This document shows, one piece after another, positions 9,001-16,300 of a stretch of DNA of 48,591 bases. The notes beneath the pieces are model-generated. The model was not told the origin of the DNA. It searched no databases and saw only the letters and a program-made list of their open reading frames with translations. The position numbers were made by a program, and so were the translations under genes. The number at the start of each line of letters is the position of its first letter. Positions within the stretch are counted from its first letter, which is position 1. Location: contig NZ_JAMGBF010000110.1 of assembly GCF_023516615.1 (NCBI RefSeq), forward strand, positions 1-48,591, written 5' to 3'. The DNA is from Streptomyces panaciradicis (GTDB lineage Bacteria > Actinomycetota > Actinomycetes > Streptomycetales > Streptomycetaceae).

Positions 9001-9730
9001 GCGGCGAGGCGATCGGCAGGTCGGCGTACCAGTCGTAGAACGACAGCAGGGTGCCGCCGATCAGAGACATGAAGCGGGCGCCCGCGGCGAACGACGCCAT
9101 CGACATCGCCGGGATCGGCGAGAAACCGGCGACGCGGTCGGGCCCGTACTCCTTGACGGTGTGCACCTGCGCGGCGGCCACCAGCTCGGCCACCTCGTCC
9201 CAGTCGGCGCGCACCAGGCCCCCCTTGCCGCGAGCCCGCTTGTAGGCGCGGGCCTTCGCCGGGTCGGAGGTGATCTCCGCCCACGCGGCCACCGGGTCGC
9301 CGAGGCGCCCGCGCGCCTCGCGCCACAGCTTCAGCAGCGCACCGCGCACATACGGGTAGCGCACCCGGCTGGGCGAGTACGTGTACCAGGAGAACGACGC
9401 GCCCCGGGGGCAGCCGCGCGGCTCGTACTCCGGGCAGTCCGCGCCGATCGACGGATAGTCGGTGGCCTGGTGCTCCCAGGTGATGATGCCGTCCTTGACG
9501 TACACCATCCACGAGCAGGAGCCCGTGCAGTTCACGCCGTGCGTGGAGCGCACCACCTTGTCGTGCGCCCACCGGTCCCGGTAGAAGCCCTCCCACTTGC
9601 CGTCGTTCTCACCGAACACGGCCCGGCCGTCGGCCGAGACCTCACGCCGCGTCAGCAACCGCCGGGCCGCGAGCGGCCAGCCCTGCTCGCCGCGCGGCTG
9701 TTCCCGCCGAGCGTTTTGATCGTTCTCCAT
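6035..9730 (-). CDS. narG: Respiratory nitrate reductase alpha subunit (nar1)
   Basis: A 1231-residue molybdopterin catalytic subunit reducing nitrate to nitrite. The N-terminal FS0 cluster ligands are H64, C68, C72 and C107. The C72-C107 spacing equals that of E. coli NarG (C57-C92). The molybdenum-ligand aspartate lies in the QTDVPE motif, followed by the TRTPDAH segment. There is no Tat signal, as expected for the cytoplasm-facing enzyme. The start ATG at 9728-9730 has a -10-like TAGCGT (9739-9744) 8 nt upstream and no clear ribosome-binding site, so the mRNA may be leaderless. Two DevR/OsdR-like boxes sit at 9769-9805. The length matches the family norm. Confidence 0.96.
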   Translation of the reverse strand: MENDQNARREQPRGEQGWPLAARRLLTRREVSADGRAVFGENDGKWEGFYRDRWAHDKVVRSTHGVNCTGSCSWMVYVKDGIITWEHQATDYPSIGADCPEYEPRGCPRGASFSWYTYSPSRVRYPYVRGALLKLWREARGRLGDPVAAWAEITSDPAKARAYKRARGKGGLVRADWDEVAELVAAAQVHTVKEYGPDRVAGFSPIPAMSMASFAAGARFMSLIGGTLLSFYDWYADLPIASPQVFGDQTDVPEAADWWNAGYLIMWGSNIPVTRTPDAHFLTETRYNGTKVVAVSPDYADNVKHADEWLAPHPGTDGALAMAMGHVILREFLVDREVPYFRDYLRSFTDAPFLVTLRESEHGMVPDGFLTAADLGHDTEHAESKTVLLDTATGEPVVPNGSLGFRWGEAERGRWNLELGDVVPELSLLESAEDTVGIALPRFDEGPTEGGSVMVRGVPVRTVGGRLVTTVFDLMLAQYGVHRPGLPGSWPASYEDASQPYTPAWQETVTSVPAEQAARIAREFARNAERTQGRSMIAMGAGTNHWFHSDTIYRAFLALTTMTGCQGVNGGGWAHYVGQEKVRPVTGLQHLAFAFDWQRPTRHMAGTSYWYLNTDQWRYEAFGPEELASPLGAGRFKGKAFADTLAQAVRLGWTPGHPGFDRNPLDLADEAAAQGRPVAEHVVDELKSGRLRFAVEDPDDPANFPRVLTVWRANLLGSSGKGNEYFLRHLLGTDAAVRSAETPPEHRPREVVWHDEAPEGKLDLLVAMDFRMTSTGLLADVVLPAATWYEKDDLSSTDMHPFVHAFTPAIAPPWQARTDYDTFLTIADRFSELAVDHLGTRTDVMAVPLQHDTPDELAQPGGVVRDWKAGECEPVPGRTMPKLVTVERDYTAVAQKMRAVGPLLDTLGTTTKGVTVHPDREIEDLRHRNGTVRDGVAAGRPSLATATDMCEAILALSGTTNGRLATEGFRRLQEQTGSEGLVELSAEREAERITFADTRTQPRAVITSYEWSGSETGGRRYSPFVINTEHRKPWHTLTGRQHFFVSHDWMTELGEQLPVYRPPLNAPRHYGDEQLRDGRAEVTVRYLTPHSKWSIHSNYQDNKYMLDLSRGGPTIWMSTADAEKIGVKDNEWIEAYNRNGVVAARAVVTHRMPEGTVYMYHAQDRTVNVPKTEVSGKRGGIHNSLTRLLLKPTHLAGGYAQFTYAFNYYGPTGNQRDEVTVIRRRSQDVEY

Positions 9731-9738
9731 GGACCGGA

Positions 9739-9805
9739 ACGCTAGGTGGCGCGTCCCCTGGTGCGCCTGGGGCCGGCGGTCCTGCCCGGACAGCCTTTCG
9801 GCCCC
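9739..9805 (-). promoter_or_regulatory. narG1 promoter with paired DevR/OsdR-like boxes
   Basis: On the minus strand the distal box is GGGGCCGAAAGGCTG (9791-9805) and the proximal box GGACCGCCGGCCCC (9769-9782), with centres about 22 bp apart. The candidate -10 is TAGCGT (9739-9744), placing the transcript start at or just before the narG ATG and the proximal box near -44. The arrangement resembles DosR-activated promoters of mycobacteria. Confidence 0.55.
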
Positions 9806-9823
9806 GTTCCGGCGGTGGGGCCA

Positions 9824-9889
9824 GGGCCCAATGGCCCCGGTGCGGGGACCGGTCGGCGGGCGAGGCGGGTGAGCCCGGCGTTGCATTCT
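9824..9889 (+). promoter_or_regulatory. Divergent promoter with a second box pair
   Basis: On the plus strand the distal box is GGGCCCAATGGCCCC (9824-9838) and the proximal box GGGACCGGTCGGC (9845-9857), with centres about 20 bp apart. A -10-like CATTCT (9884-9889) predicts a start near 9896, again about 44 bp from the proximal box. Transcription would run into the DUF2249 remnant and then the gene at 10064. Confidence 0.5.
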
Positions 9890-10025
9890 GAGCACGGGGC
9901 TGGCCGCGCCGCACGGCCCGTTTCCGCTGCTCGCCCAGATCGCTGACCGGTACCCCGGCGTCTTCGCGGTGGAGTACCTGGAGCGAGGCCCGGAGACCTG
10001 GCGGCTCCGGCTCGGCCACCGCTGA
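9873..10025 (+). pseudogene. DUF2249 C-terminal remnant
   Basis: The frame opens after a TGA at 9870-9872 and has no ATG or GTG start. From about 9912 it encodes HGPFPLLAQIADRYPGVF, then VEYLERGPETWRLRLGHR and stop. This resembles the C-terminal half of DUF2249 proteins (DHDPxPL...YPxxxxxxYxErGPExWRV). The N-terminal half, normally a LDVR...AL..G segment, is missing. DUF2249 genes often accompany hemerythrin and denitrification genes. The preserved promoter and missing 5' half suggest an internal deletion. A short functional protein from a non-canonical start cannot be excluded. Confidence 0.55.
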
Positions 10026-10063
10026 CACCCGTTCACCGCCCCGCGTACGAAGGAAGACCCCTC

Positions 10064-10573
10064 ATGAAGGCCGCGCCCCGCCCCACCCGTGCCCTGATCG
10101 GCCTGGTCGGCATCGCCCTGTCCGCCGCCGGGCCCGTCATGCTGCTGCGCGGGCGCAGCGGCCGCAAGGAGATACGGGCCGAACTGACCGCGCAGCGCAT
10201 CTCCTTCCCGGACCACGGACTCCCCGCCCACCTGGCCCGCTTCACCGGCTGCCAGGTGCGCACCGGGATCGAGGCCCATGCCTACGCCGACCTCATCAAG
10301 GACCATCTCGCCCGGGCGACCGGCGGCCGGACCTACGCGGAGATCACCGACGAACTCCACGCCGGCGGCGGCGAGGACGACACGCTCGTCCGGCTGCGGC
10401 AGACCGCGTTCATGGGCGAGACCCTGCGCGGCTCGCTGCTGTCCGCCTGCCAGGCCTGGCACCTCACCACCCTCGTCATGGGCCTCGGCGCCCTGCTGAC
10501 CGGCACCGGAGCGGCCCTCGTGGCCACCGCCACCGGCCTGGAAGCACAGCTCCGCCGCCCTGACCGGCCGTAG
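10064..10573 (+). CDS. Hypothetical small membrane protein
   Basis: A 169-residue protein of unrecognised family. A Shine-Dalgarno-like AAGGAAGA lies just upstream of ATG 10064. The N-terminus has a basic start followed by a hydrophobic helix (about residues 11-28), then a soluble region of about 100 residues with a single cysteine (FTGCQVRTG), and a second hydrophobic helix near residues 137-158. This looks like a two-helix membrane protein with a loop of about 105 residues. It is downstream of the DUF2249 remnant and probably shares its DevR-box promoter, so hypoxic expression is inferred. No function can be assigned. Confidence 0.75.
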   Translation: MKAAPRPTRALIGLVGIALSAAGPVMLLRGRSGRKEIRAELTAQRISFPDHGLPAHLARFTGCQVRTGIEAHAYADLIKDHLARATGGRTYAEITDELHAGGGEDDTLVRLRQTAFMGETLRGSLLSACQAWHLTTLVMGLGALLTGTGAALVATATGLEAQLRRPDRP

Positions 10574-10578
10574 GTCAA

Positions 10579-10644
10579 GGGACCGTCGGCCCTCCGGCGG
10601 GGACCGGTCGGCCGCCGCGCCGCGCCCTTCCCGCTCCGCATGAT
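10579..10644 (+). promoter_or_regulatory. Radical SAM unit promoter with paired DevR/OsdR-like boxes
   Basis: The distal box GGGACCGTCGGCCCT (10579-10593) and proximal box GGGACCGGTCGGCCG (10600-10614) start 21 bp apart. A -10-like CATGAT (10639-10644) predicts a start near 10651, with the proximal box at about -44. This is the best-matching box pair in the window. Confidence 0.6.
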
Positions 10645-10671
10645 GATCAGCGACCGACCCGGAGGTATCCC

Positions 10672-10836
10672 GTGCACCACCGCAATCCGCGCCTGTGGGG
10701 CCGTTTCCGTCGCCGTCCCCCGGCACAGGCGCCGCGCACGGTCCGAGCCGGTCACCGTCCGGCCGCCCGCCTCGTCTGCCCTGACTCCAGGGCGGCCGGA
10801 CACAGCCCCGGCACACGGGGGAGGGCGGGCAGATGA
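10672..10836 (+). CDS. Possible 54-aa basic peptide coupled to the radical SAM gene
   Basis: A GTG start at 10672 follows a good GGAGG (10661-10665) by 6 nt. The frame runs 54 codons and its TGA overlaps the radical SAM ATG (ATGA at 10833-10836). The product starts MHHRNPRLWGRFRRRPP, is very arginine-rich, and has one cysteine (RLVCPDSR). Third-position GC is about 78%, lower than in neighbouring genes, so this may be a short translated leader rather than a selected protein. It starts about 20 nt after the predicted transcript start. No homologue is recognised. Confidence 0.35.
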   Translation: MHHRNPRLWGRFRRRPPAQAPRTVRAGHRPAARLVCPDSRAAGHSPGTRGRAGR

Positions 10837-12059
10837 GCACCGCCGTACGGGCCGTGCGCCGCCAGCGGCACGACGCGGCGGAACGCCCGTTCATCGTCAT
10901 CTGGGAGTCCACCCGGGCCTGCCCGCTGGCCTGTCTGCACTGCCGGGCCGAGGCCGTACCCGGCCGTGACCCCCGCGAACTGGACACCGCCGAGGCCGAG
11001 GACCTGCTGCGCCAGGTCGCCGACTTCGGGCAGCCCGCCCCGCTGTTCGTCATCACCGGCGGAGACCCCTTCCAGCGCCCCGACCTCACCGAACTCATCG
11101 CCCACGGCAGGCGGATCGGGGTCCGGGTCGCCGTCTCGCCCTCCGGCACCCCCACGCTCACCGAGGAGCGGCTGCGCGCCGTGCACGCCGCGGGCGCGTC
11201 CGGGCTCTCGCTCAGCCTGGACGGTTCCACCGCCGAGGTGCACGACACCTTCCGCGGGGTGCCCGGCGTCTACCGCTGGACCCTGGACGCCTGGGACACC
11301 GCCCGCTCCCTCGGCATGAAGGTGCAGATCAACACCACGGTCGCCCGGCACAACCTGCACGACCTGCCCGACATCGTCCGACTGGTCGCCGACCACGGGG
11401 CGATGCTGTGGAGCGCCTTCTTCCTGGTGCCCACCGGCCGCGGCCGCGACCTCGGCGCACTGACCGCGGCCGAGACCGAGGACGTGCTCCACTTCGTCCA
11501 CGACGTGGGCCTGACCGTGCCCGCCAAGACCACCGAGGCCCACCACTTCCGCCGCGTCGCGCTGCAGCGCCGCATCCTCGCGGACCGCGGCGAGGACCAT
11601 GTCGCGGTCCTCGGCCTCGGCCCGCTGTACCGCGAACTGCGCGAGCGCGCGGCCGAGTCGGGCCTGGACGGCACGGTGCGCCGGGTGCGGCGGCCGCCGC
11701 TGGACGTCAACGCCGGCCGCGGCTTCGTCTTCGTCTCCCACACCGGTGACGTGCACCCCAGCGGCTTCCTGCCGCTGAGCGCGGGGAACGTGCGCACCTC
11801 GCCGCTGACGTCGGTCTACCGCACCTCCCCGCTGTTCACCGCCCTGCGCTCACCCGGCATGCTCCAAGGCCGGTGCGGAGCCTGCGAGTTCCGCGAGGTC
11901 TGCGGCGGCTCGCGGTCACGGGCGTACGGCGTCACCGGCGACCCTTTCGCCGAGGAGCCGTGGTGCGGCTACCGGCCCGGCTCCTTCCCTCACCAGCGGG
12001 AACTGGCCGCACTGCTGAACAGAGGTGACAGCCGCCCGCACCGCGGCTCCAGGGAGTGA
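10833..12059 (+). CDS. Radical SAM/SPASM domain protein
   Basis: A 408-residue radical SAM enzyme. The 4Fe-4S motif is C30-x3-C34-x2-C37 (CPLACLHC), with the SAM-binding GGDPF segment after it. The C-terminus has SPASM-type cysteines (CGACEFREVCGG and a later EEPWCGY) that would hold additional clusters. The layout fits the TIGR04053-like and NirJ/AhbD-related radical SAM proteins, which include heme-modifying and peptide-modifying enzymes; I cannot choose between these. It begins at ATG 10833, preceded by a GGGGGAGGG purine run, and overlaps a small upstream ORF by 4 nt. Its promoter bears DevR-like boxes, and its place between two nar operons suggests a role in anaerobic metabolism. Confidence 0.88.
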   Translation: MSTAVRAVRRQRHDAAERPFIVIWESTRACPLACLHCRAEAVPGRDPRELDTAEAEDLLRQVADFGQPAPLFVITGGDPFQRPDLTELIAHGRRIGVRVAVSPSGTPTLTEERLRAVHAAGASGLSLSLDGSTAEVHDTFRGVPGVYRWTLDAWDTARSLGMKVQINTTVARHNLHDLPDIVRLVADHGAMLWSAFFLVPTGRGRDLGALTAAETEDVLHFVHDVGLTVPAKTTEAHHFRRVALQRRILADRGEDHVAVLGLGPLYRELRERAAESGLDGTVRRVRRPPLDVNAGRGFVFVSHTGDVHPSGFLPLSAGNVRTSPLTSVYRTSPLFTALRSPGMLQGRCGACEFREVCGGSRSRAYGVTGDPFAEEPWCGYRPGSFPHQRELAALLNRGDSRPHRGSRE

Positions 12060-12114
12060 GGACCCCGTACCGCAAGCCCTGCTGTGATCAGGTTCGGTCG
12101 GGCCGGCACGCGGT

Positions 12115-12579
12115 TCAGGCGCCGGTCCCGGCGGGGCGCGGCACGGCACTCTCCTTCGCCGCCACTCCCACGGCTCCGTTGACCTCCCGGCCGGTGATCA
12201 TCTCGGCCTCGATCCGGACGAAGACCCCGTCCCGCGGGGGCATCCAGGAGATGGGGCCGGAGCGGGACAGCCGCTCGTGCTCGGCGGGGTCGGTCACCAC
12301 GGTGGCCCGCCCGGTGACGACCACGCTCCAGCCCGACCGGGTGAGCGCGTCGAACTCGTCCGCCTCGAACGCGACCACGACGCCGTCGATGGCCCGCACC
12401 AGGTCGGAGGCCGGCGAGGTGTACACGAGGACGGCGTCGTCCTCGTCGAGGGAGAAGTTGATGGGCAGGACCGCGGGCAGCGCCTGACGGGTGTACACGA
12501 CGCGGCCGACCGGCACCTCGGCCAGCAGGCGCAGACTCTCCTGTCGGTCGAGTGTGCGGAAGCTGTCTGTCTGGAACAT
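12115..12579 (-). CDS. Pyridoxamine 5'-phosphate oxidase-like flavin-binding protein
   Basis: A 154-residue split-barrel protein. Visible family segments are LLAEVPVGRVVYTRQALPAV, PINFSLDEDDAVLVYT and SGWSVVVTGRATVV, which form the FMN or F420-binding barrel of PPOX-like proteins. Members in mycobacteria and streptomycetes are often part of the DosR/OsdR dormancy regulon. It begins at ATG 12579 with a -10-like GACGAT (12586-12591) 6 nt upstream, so it is probably leaderless. A DevR-like box is centred about 43 bp upstream of that start. It is convergent with the radical SAM gene. Substrate unknown. Confidence 0.88.
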   Translation of the reverse strand: MFQTDSFRTLDRQESLRLLAEVPVGRVVYTRQALPAVLPINFSLDEDDAVLVYTSPASDLVRAIDGVVVAFEADEFDALTRSGWSVVVTGRATVVTDPAEHERLSRSGPISWMPPRDGVFVRIEAEMITGREVNGAVGVAAKESAVPRPAGTGA

Positions 12580-12585
12580 CAGTCC

Positions 12586-12650
12586 ATCGTCCGTGGGAGT
12601 GTACGGGCGGGGTAGGGCCGACCGGCCCCAGGGCGTGTTTCGGAAGTCCC
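12586..12650 (-). promoter_or_regulatory. PPOX promoter with DevR/OsdR-like box
   Basis: The proximal box, read on the minus strand, is GGGGCCGGTCGGCCC (12615-12629), centred at 12622. The -10 candidate GACGAT (12586-12591) predicts a start at the ATG, so the box lies at -43. A weaker second half-site GGGACTTCC (minus strand, within 12637-12650) lies about 21 bp upstream and overlaps the long palindrome at 12628-12680. Confidence 0.5.
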
Positions 12651-12680
12651 GTCTGCCGGGCGACGCGAAACACGCCCTGG
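12628..12680. repeat. 53-bp perfect-armed palindrome in a divergent intergenic region
   Basis: The left arm CCAGGGCGTGTTTCG (12628-12642) and right arm CGAAACACGCCCTGG (12666-12680) match perfectly over 15 bp. The 23-nt interior can pair again (CCCG/CGGG). It lies between the PPOX gene and the hemerythrin gene and separates their DevR-like boxes. It could be a transcriptional insulator, a regulator site, or a small mobile-element remnant. Confidence 0.6.
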
Positions 12681-12690
12681 TGCGGCGGGC

Positions 12691-12754
12691 GGGACCTCCG
12701 TCCTCGGCCGGGGACCGATGGCCCCTGCCGTCGGCGGACGCGGGGACGCACCGT
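12691..12754 (+). promoter_or_regulatory. Hemerythrin gene promoter with paired DevR/OsdR-like boxes
   Basis: The distal box GGGACCTCCGTCCTC (12691-12705) and proximal box GGGACCGATGGCCCC (12711-12725) start exactly 20 bp apart. A -10-like CACCGT (12749-12754) predicts a start near 12761, with the proximal box at about -43. Confidence 0.6.
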
Positions 12755-12812
12755 GGTGGGAGCGCCCGTCTGCGGCGCGCCCGTCCCGGCACAGGAGCGA
12801 GGAGAGACACCG

Positions 12813-13289
12813 GTGTGCGAGTACTGCGGCTGCCAGTCCCTGGCGTCCATCGACGAGCTGACCCGTGAGCACGACGAGGTCGTCCGCCTGATCAGCCACC
12901 TGCGCAGCGCCCACCGGGAAGCCGACGAGGCACGGATGGCCGAGGTCGCCCGGCGGATCAGCACCGTCCTCGGCCCCCACACGCGGGTCGAGGAACACGG
13001 GCTGTTCCCCGCGCTGGCCCCGGACTTCCCGGAGCAGATCGCCGCCCTGGAGGCCGAGCACCGCCACGTCGAAGCGGTGCTGGCCGAGTGCGCCGACGGT
13101 GTCACACCCTCCGACCCGTCCTGGCCCGATCGGCTGATGGCGGCGATGGCGGTGCTGCGCGACCACATCCTGAAGGAGCAGGACGGCGTCTTCCCGGCCG
13201 CGCTCGCGACCTTGGGCACCGAGGAATGGGAAGCGGTGGAGGAGGTGCGCGCCCGGGCGGGTGGCGCCCTGCGCGGACGCGCCGCCTGA
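12813..13289 (+). CDS. Hemerythrin HHE-domain protein
   Basis: A 158-residue protein starting at GTG 12813, with a purine-rich GGAGCGAGGAGAG just upstream. It opens with MCEYCGC, a short cysteine cluster typical of an actinobacterial hemerythrin subgroup. Then come helices carrying the diiron-ligand histidines and glutamates: TREHDEVVRLI, GPHTRVEEHGLFP, EHRHVEAVL and LRDHILKEQDGVFP. Such proteins bind O2, or bind NO and help repair iron centres. It lies 103 bp upstream of narG2 on the same strand and may be co-transcribed with it, in addition to having its own DevR-box promoter. The role in handling NO from nitrite is inferred. Confidence 0.9.
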   Translation: MCEYCGCQSLASIDELTREHDEVVRLISHLRSAHREADEARMAEVARRISTVLGPHTRVEEHGLFPALAPDFPEQIAALEAEHRHVEAVLAECADGVTPSDPSWPDRLMAAMAVLRDHILKEQDGVFPAALATLGTEEWEAVEEVRARAGGALRGRAA

Positions 13290-13299
13290 CCCCCGGCTG

Positions 13300-13358
13300 T
13301 TGACCTTCGCGGGGGCGGCGGTCGTAGAGTCGTGAAAGGCCGGACTCGATCACGACTC
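13300..13358 (+). promoter_or_regulatory. narG2 promoter overlapped by an inverted repeat
   Basis: The -35 candidate TTGACC (13300-13305) and -10 candidate TAGAGT (13325-13330) have a long 19-nt spacer. A 9-bp perfect inverted repeat, GAGTCGTGA (13327-13335) and TCACGACTC (13350-13358), starts within the -10 and spans the expected start site, which suits a repressor operator. No DevR-like box was found here. Confidence 0.45.
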
Positions 13359-13392
13359 GTACGGGCCTCGACGCCCGGGGCGGAGCGGCACG

Positions 13393-16300
13393 GTGGGCAC
13401 GGAAACCAGCCGGACACGGGCGGGCCTGGACGGCGAGCTGACGGACGCGCTGGTGCGCTCACGCCGGTTCTTCACCCGGGCGGAGATCTCCGAGGACCTG
13501 CGCACCCTGCACCGCAGCGGCGGCCGCCAGGCGGACGCGTTCTACCGGGACCGCTGGTCGCACGACAAGGTGGTGCGCTCCACCCACGGCGTGAACTGCA
13601 CCGGCTCCTGCTCGTGGAAGGTGTACGTCAAGGACGGCATCATCACCTGGGAGGCGCAGCAGACCGACTACCCCTCGGTCGGCCCGGACCGCCCCGAGTA
13701 CGAGCCGCGCGGCTGCCCGCGCGGAGCGGCGTTCTCCTGGTACACCTACTCGCCGACCCGGGTGCGCTACCCGTATGTCCGCGGTGTGCTGCTGCGGATG
13801 TACCGCGAGGCCAAGGCCCGCCTGGGCGACCCGGTGGCGGCCTGGGCGGAGATCGTCTCCGATCCGGAACGCGCCCGCCGCTACAAGCAGGCGCGCGGCA
13901 AGGGCGGTCTGGTGCGGGCGAGCTGGGACGAGGCGGTGGAGCTGGTGGCCGCCGCGCACGTGCACACGATCAAGGAGTACGGCCCCGACCGGCTGGCCGG
14001 CTTCTCGCCGATCCCGGCGATGTCGATGGTCTCCCACGCGGCGGGCGCCCGGTTCTACTCGCTGCTCGGCGGGGTGATGCTGTCGTTCTACGACTGGTAC
14101 GCCGACCTTCCGGTGGCCTCGCCGCAGGTCTTCGGCGACCAGACGGACGTACCGGAGTCGGGGGACTGGTGGGACGCCGGCTACCTGATCATGTGGGGCT
14201 CGAACCTGCCCGTCACCCGCACCCCGGACGCGCACTGGATGGCCGAGGCCCGCTACCGCGGCCAGAAGGTGGTGGCGGTCTCCCCGGACTACGCCGACAA
14301 CGTCAAGTTCGCCGACGAGTGGCTCGCGGCCAGGCCCGGCACCGACGGGGCGCTGGCGATGGCGATGGGCCACGTCCTCCTCAAGGAATTCTTCGTCGAC
14401 CGGCCCACCGGTTACTTCACCGACTACGTCAAGCGGTACACGGACCTGCCCTTCCTGGTCACCGTCGAGGAACGCGAGGACGGCACGTACACGCCGGGCA
14501 AGTTCCTGACGGCGGCCGACCTGGGCGGCGAGCACGCCGCGGCGGAACACGCCGAGTTCCGCACCGTGCTGCTGGACGGCGCGACCGGGCGGCCCGTCGT
14601 GCCCAACGGCACCCTCGGCGACCGCTACGGCGAGTCGGGCGCCGGACGGTGGAACCTGGATCTCGGAGACGTCGACCCGCTGCTGTCCGCCGAGGGCGGC
14701 GGCGAGGAACCGGTGCCGCTGGAGCTGCCCCGCTTCGACACCGACGGCGGAGCGGACCGGCTGCGCCGCGGCGTGCCGGTGCGGCGCGTGGCCGGCCGCC
14801 TGGTGACCACCGTCTACGACCTGCTGCTCGCCCAGTACGGCGTGGCCCGCGCCGGACTGCCCGGCCGCTGGCCCACCGGTTACGACGACGCGAGCGAGCC
14901 GTACACCCCCGCCTGGCAGGCCGCCGTCACCGGGGTGGACGCCGGCAAGGCGGCCCGGATCGCCCGGGAGTTCGCGGCCAACGCCGAGGAGTCCGGCGGC
15001 CGTTCCATGATCGTCATGGGGGCGGGGACGAACCACTGGTTCCACTCCGACACCATCTACCGCGCCTTCCTGACGCTGACCACACTCACCGGCTGCCAGG
15101 GCGTCAACGGCGGCGGCTGGGCCCACTACGTCGGCCAGGAGAAGGTCCGCCCGCTCACCGGCTACTCGGCGATCGCGACCGCGGCCGACTGGAACCGCCC
15201 GGCCCGGCAGATGATCCAGACCGCCTACTGGTACCTGCACGCCGACCAGTTCCGTTACGACCCCTTCTCCGCCGACACCCTCGCCGCGCCCGGCTCCGGC
15301 GGCCCGTTCGCCGGCCGGACCACCGCGGACGTCATCGCCGCCTCCGCGCGCATGGGATGGATGCCGTCGTACCCGACCTTCGACCGCAACCCCCTCGACC
15401 TCGCCGACGAGGCCGCGGCGGCCGGGCGCACGGCCGCGGAGCACGTGGTGGCCGAACTGAGGGCGGGCCGGCTGGGGTTCGCGGGCGAGGACCCGGACGC
15501 CCCCGAGAACTTCCCGCGGGTGCTCACGGTCTGGCGGGCCAACCTGCTCGGCTCCTCCGCGAAGGGCAACGAGTACTTCCTCAAGCACCTGCTGGGCACG
15601 GACTCCTCGGTGCGCGCCGCCGAGGCCCCGCCGCACGCCCGCCCGAAGGACGTGGTCTGGCGGGAGGAGGCCCCCGCCGGAAAGCTCGACCTGCTGCTGA
15701 CCCTGGACTTCCGGATGACCAGCACGACCGTCTTCTCCGACGTCGTGCTGCCGGCCGCCACCTGGTACGAGAAACACGACCTGTCCAGCACGGACATGCA
15801 TCCCTTCGTGCACGCCTTCAACCCGGCCATCGCCCCGCCCTGGCAGACCCGCACCGACTGGGACGCCTTCCACACCCTCGCCCGCGAGTTCAGCCGCCAG
15901 GCCGCCGGACACCTCGGCGTGCGCATGGACGTGGTGGCCGCGCCACTGCTGCACGACACCCCCGACGAACTGGCCAATCCCCGCGGCCGGGTCCGCGACT
16001 GGAAGGCCGGCGAGTGCGAGCCCGAACCCGGCCGCACCATGCCCCGGCTCGTCACCGTCGAACGCGACTACGGCGCGATCGCCGACAAGATGGGCGCCCT
16101 CGGCCCCCTGCTGGACTCCCTCGGCGCCACCACCAAGGGCGTCACCTTCCACCTCGACAAGGAACTGCAGTACCTGCGGCACAAGAACGGCGTCGTCCGC
16201 GGCGGCCCCGTCGACGGCCGTCCCTCGCTCACCCGGGACGTGGACGCCTGCGAGGCCGTCCTCGCCCTGTCCGGCACCACCAACGGCCACCTGGCGACCC

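Noticed and set aside
9731..11248. Upstream extension of the narG1 frame beyond ATG 9730
   Set aside because: The extension is low in protein character and crosses the divergent gene at 10064 and the DevR-like boxes; NarG1 has normal length from 9730.
13327..13358. CRP/FNR-type site at narG2
   Set aside because: The GTGA and TCAC halves are 14 nt apart, not 6, so it does not fit a CRP/FNR operator; kept only as a generic inverted repeat.
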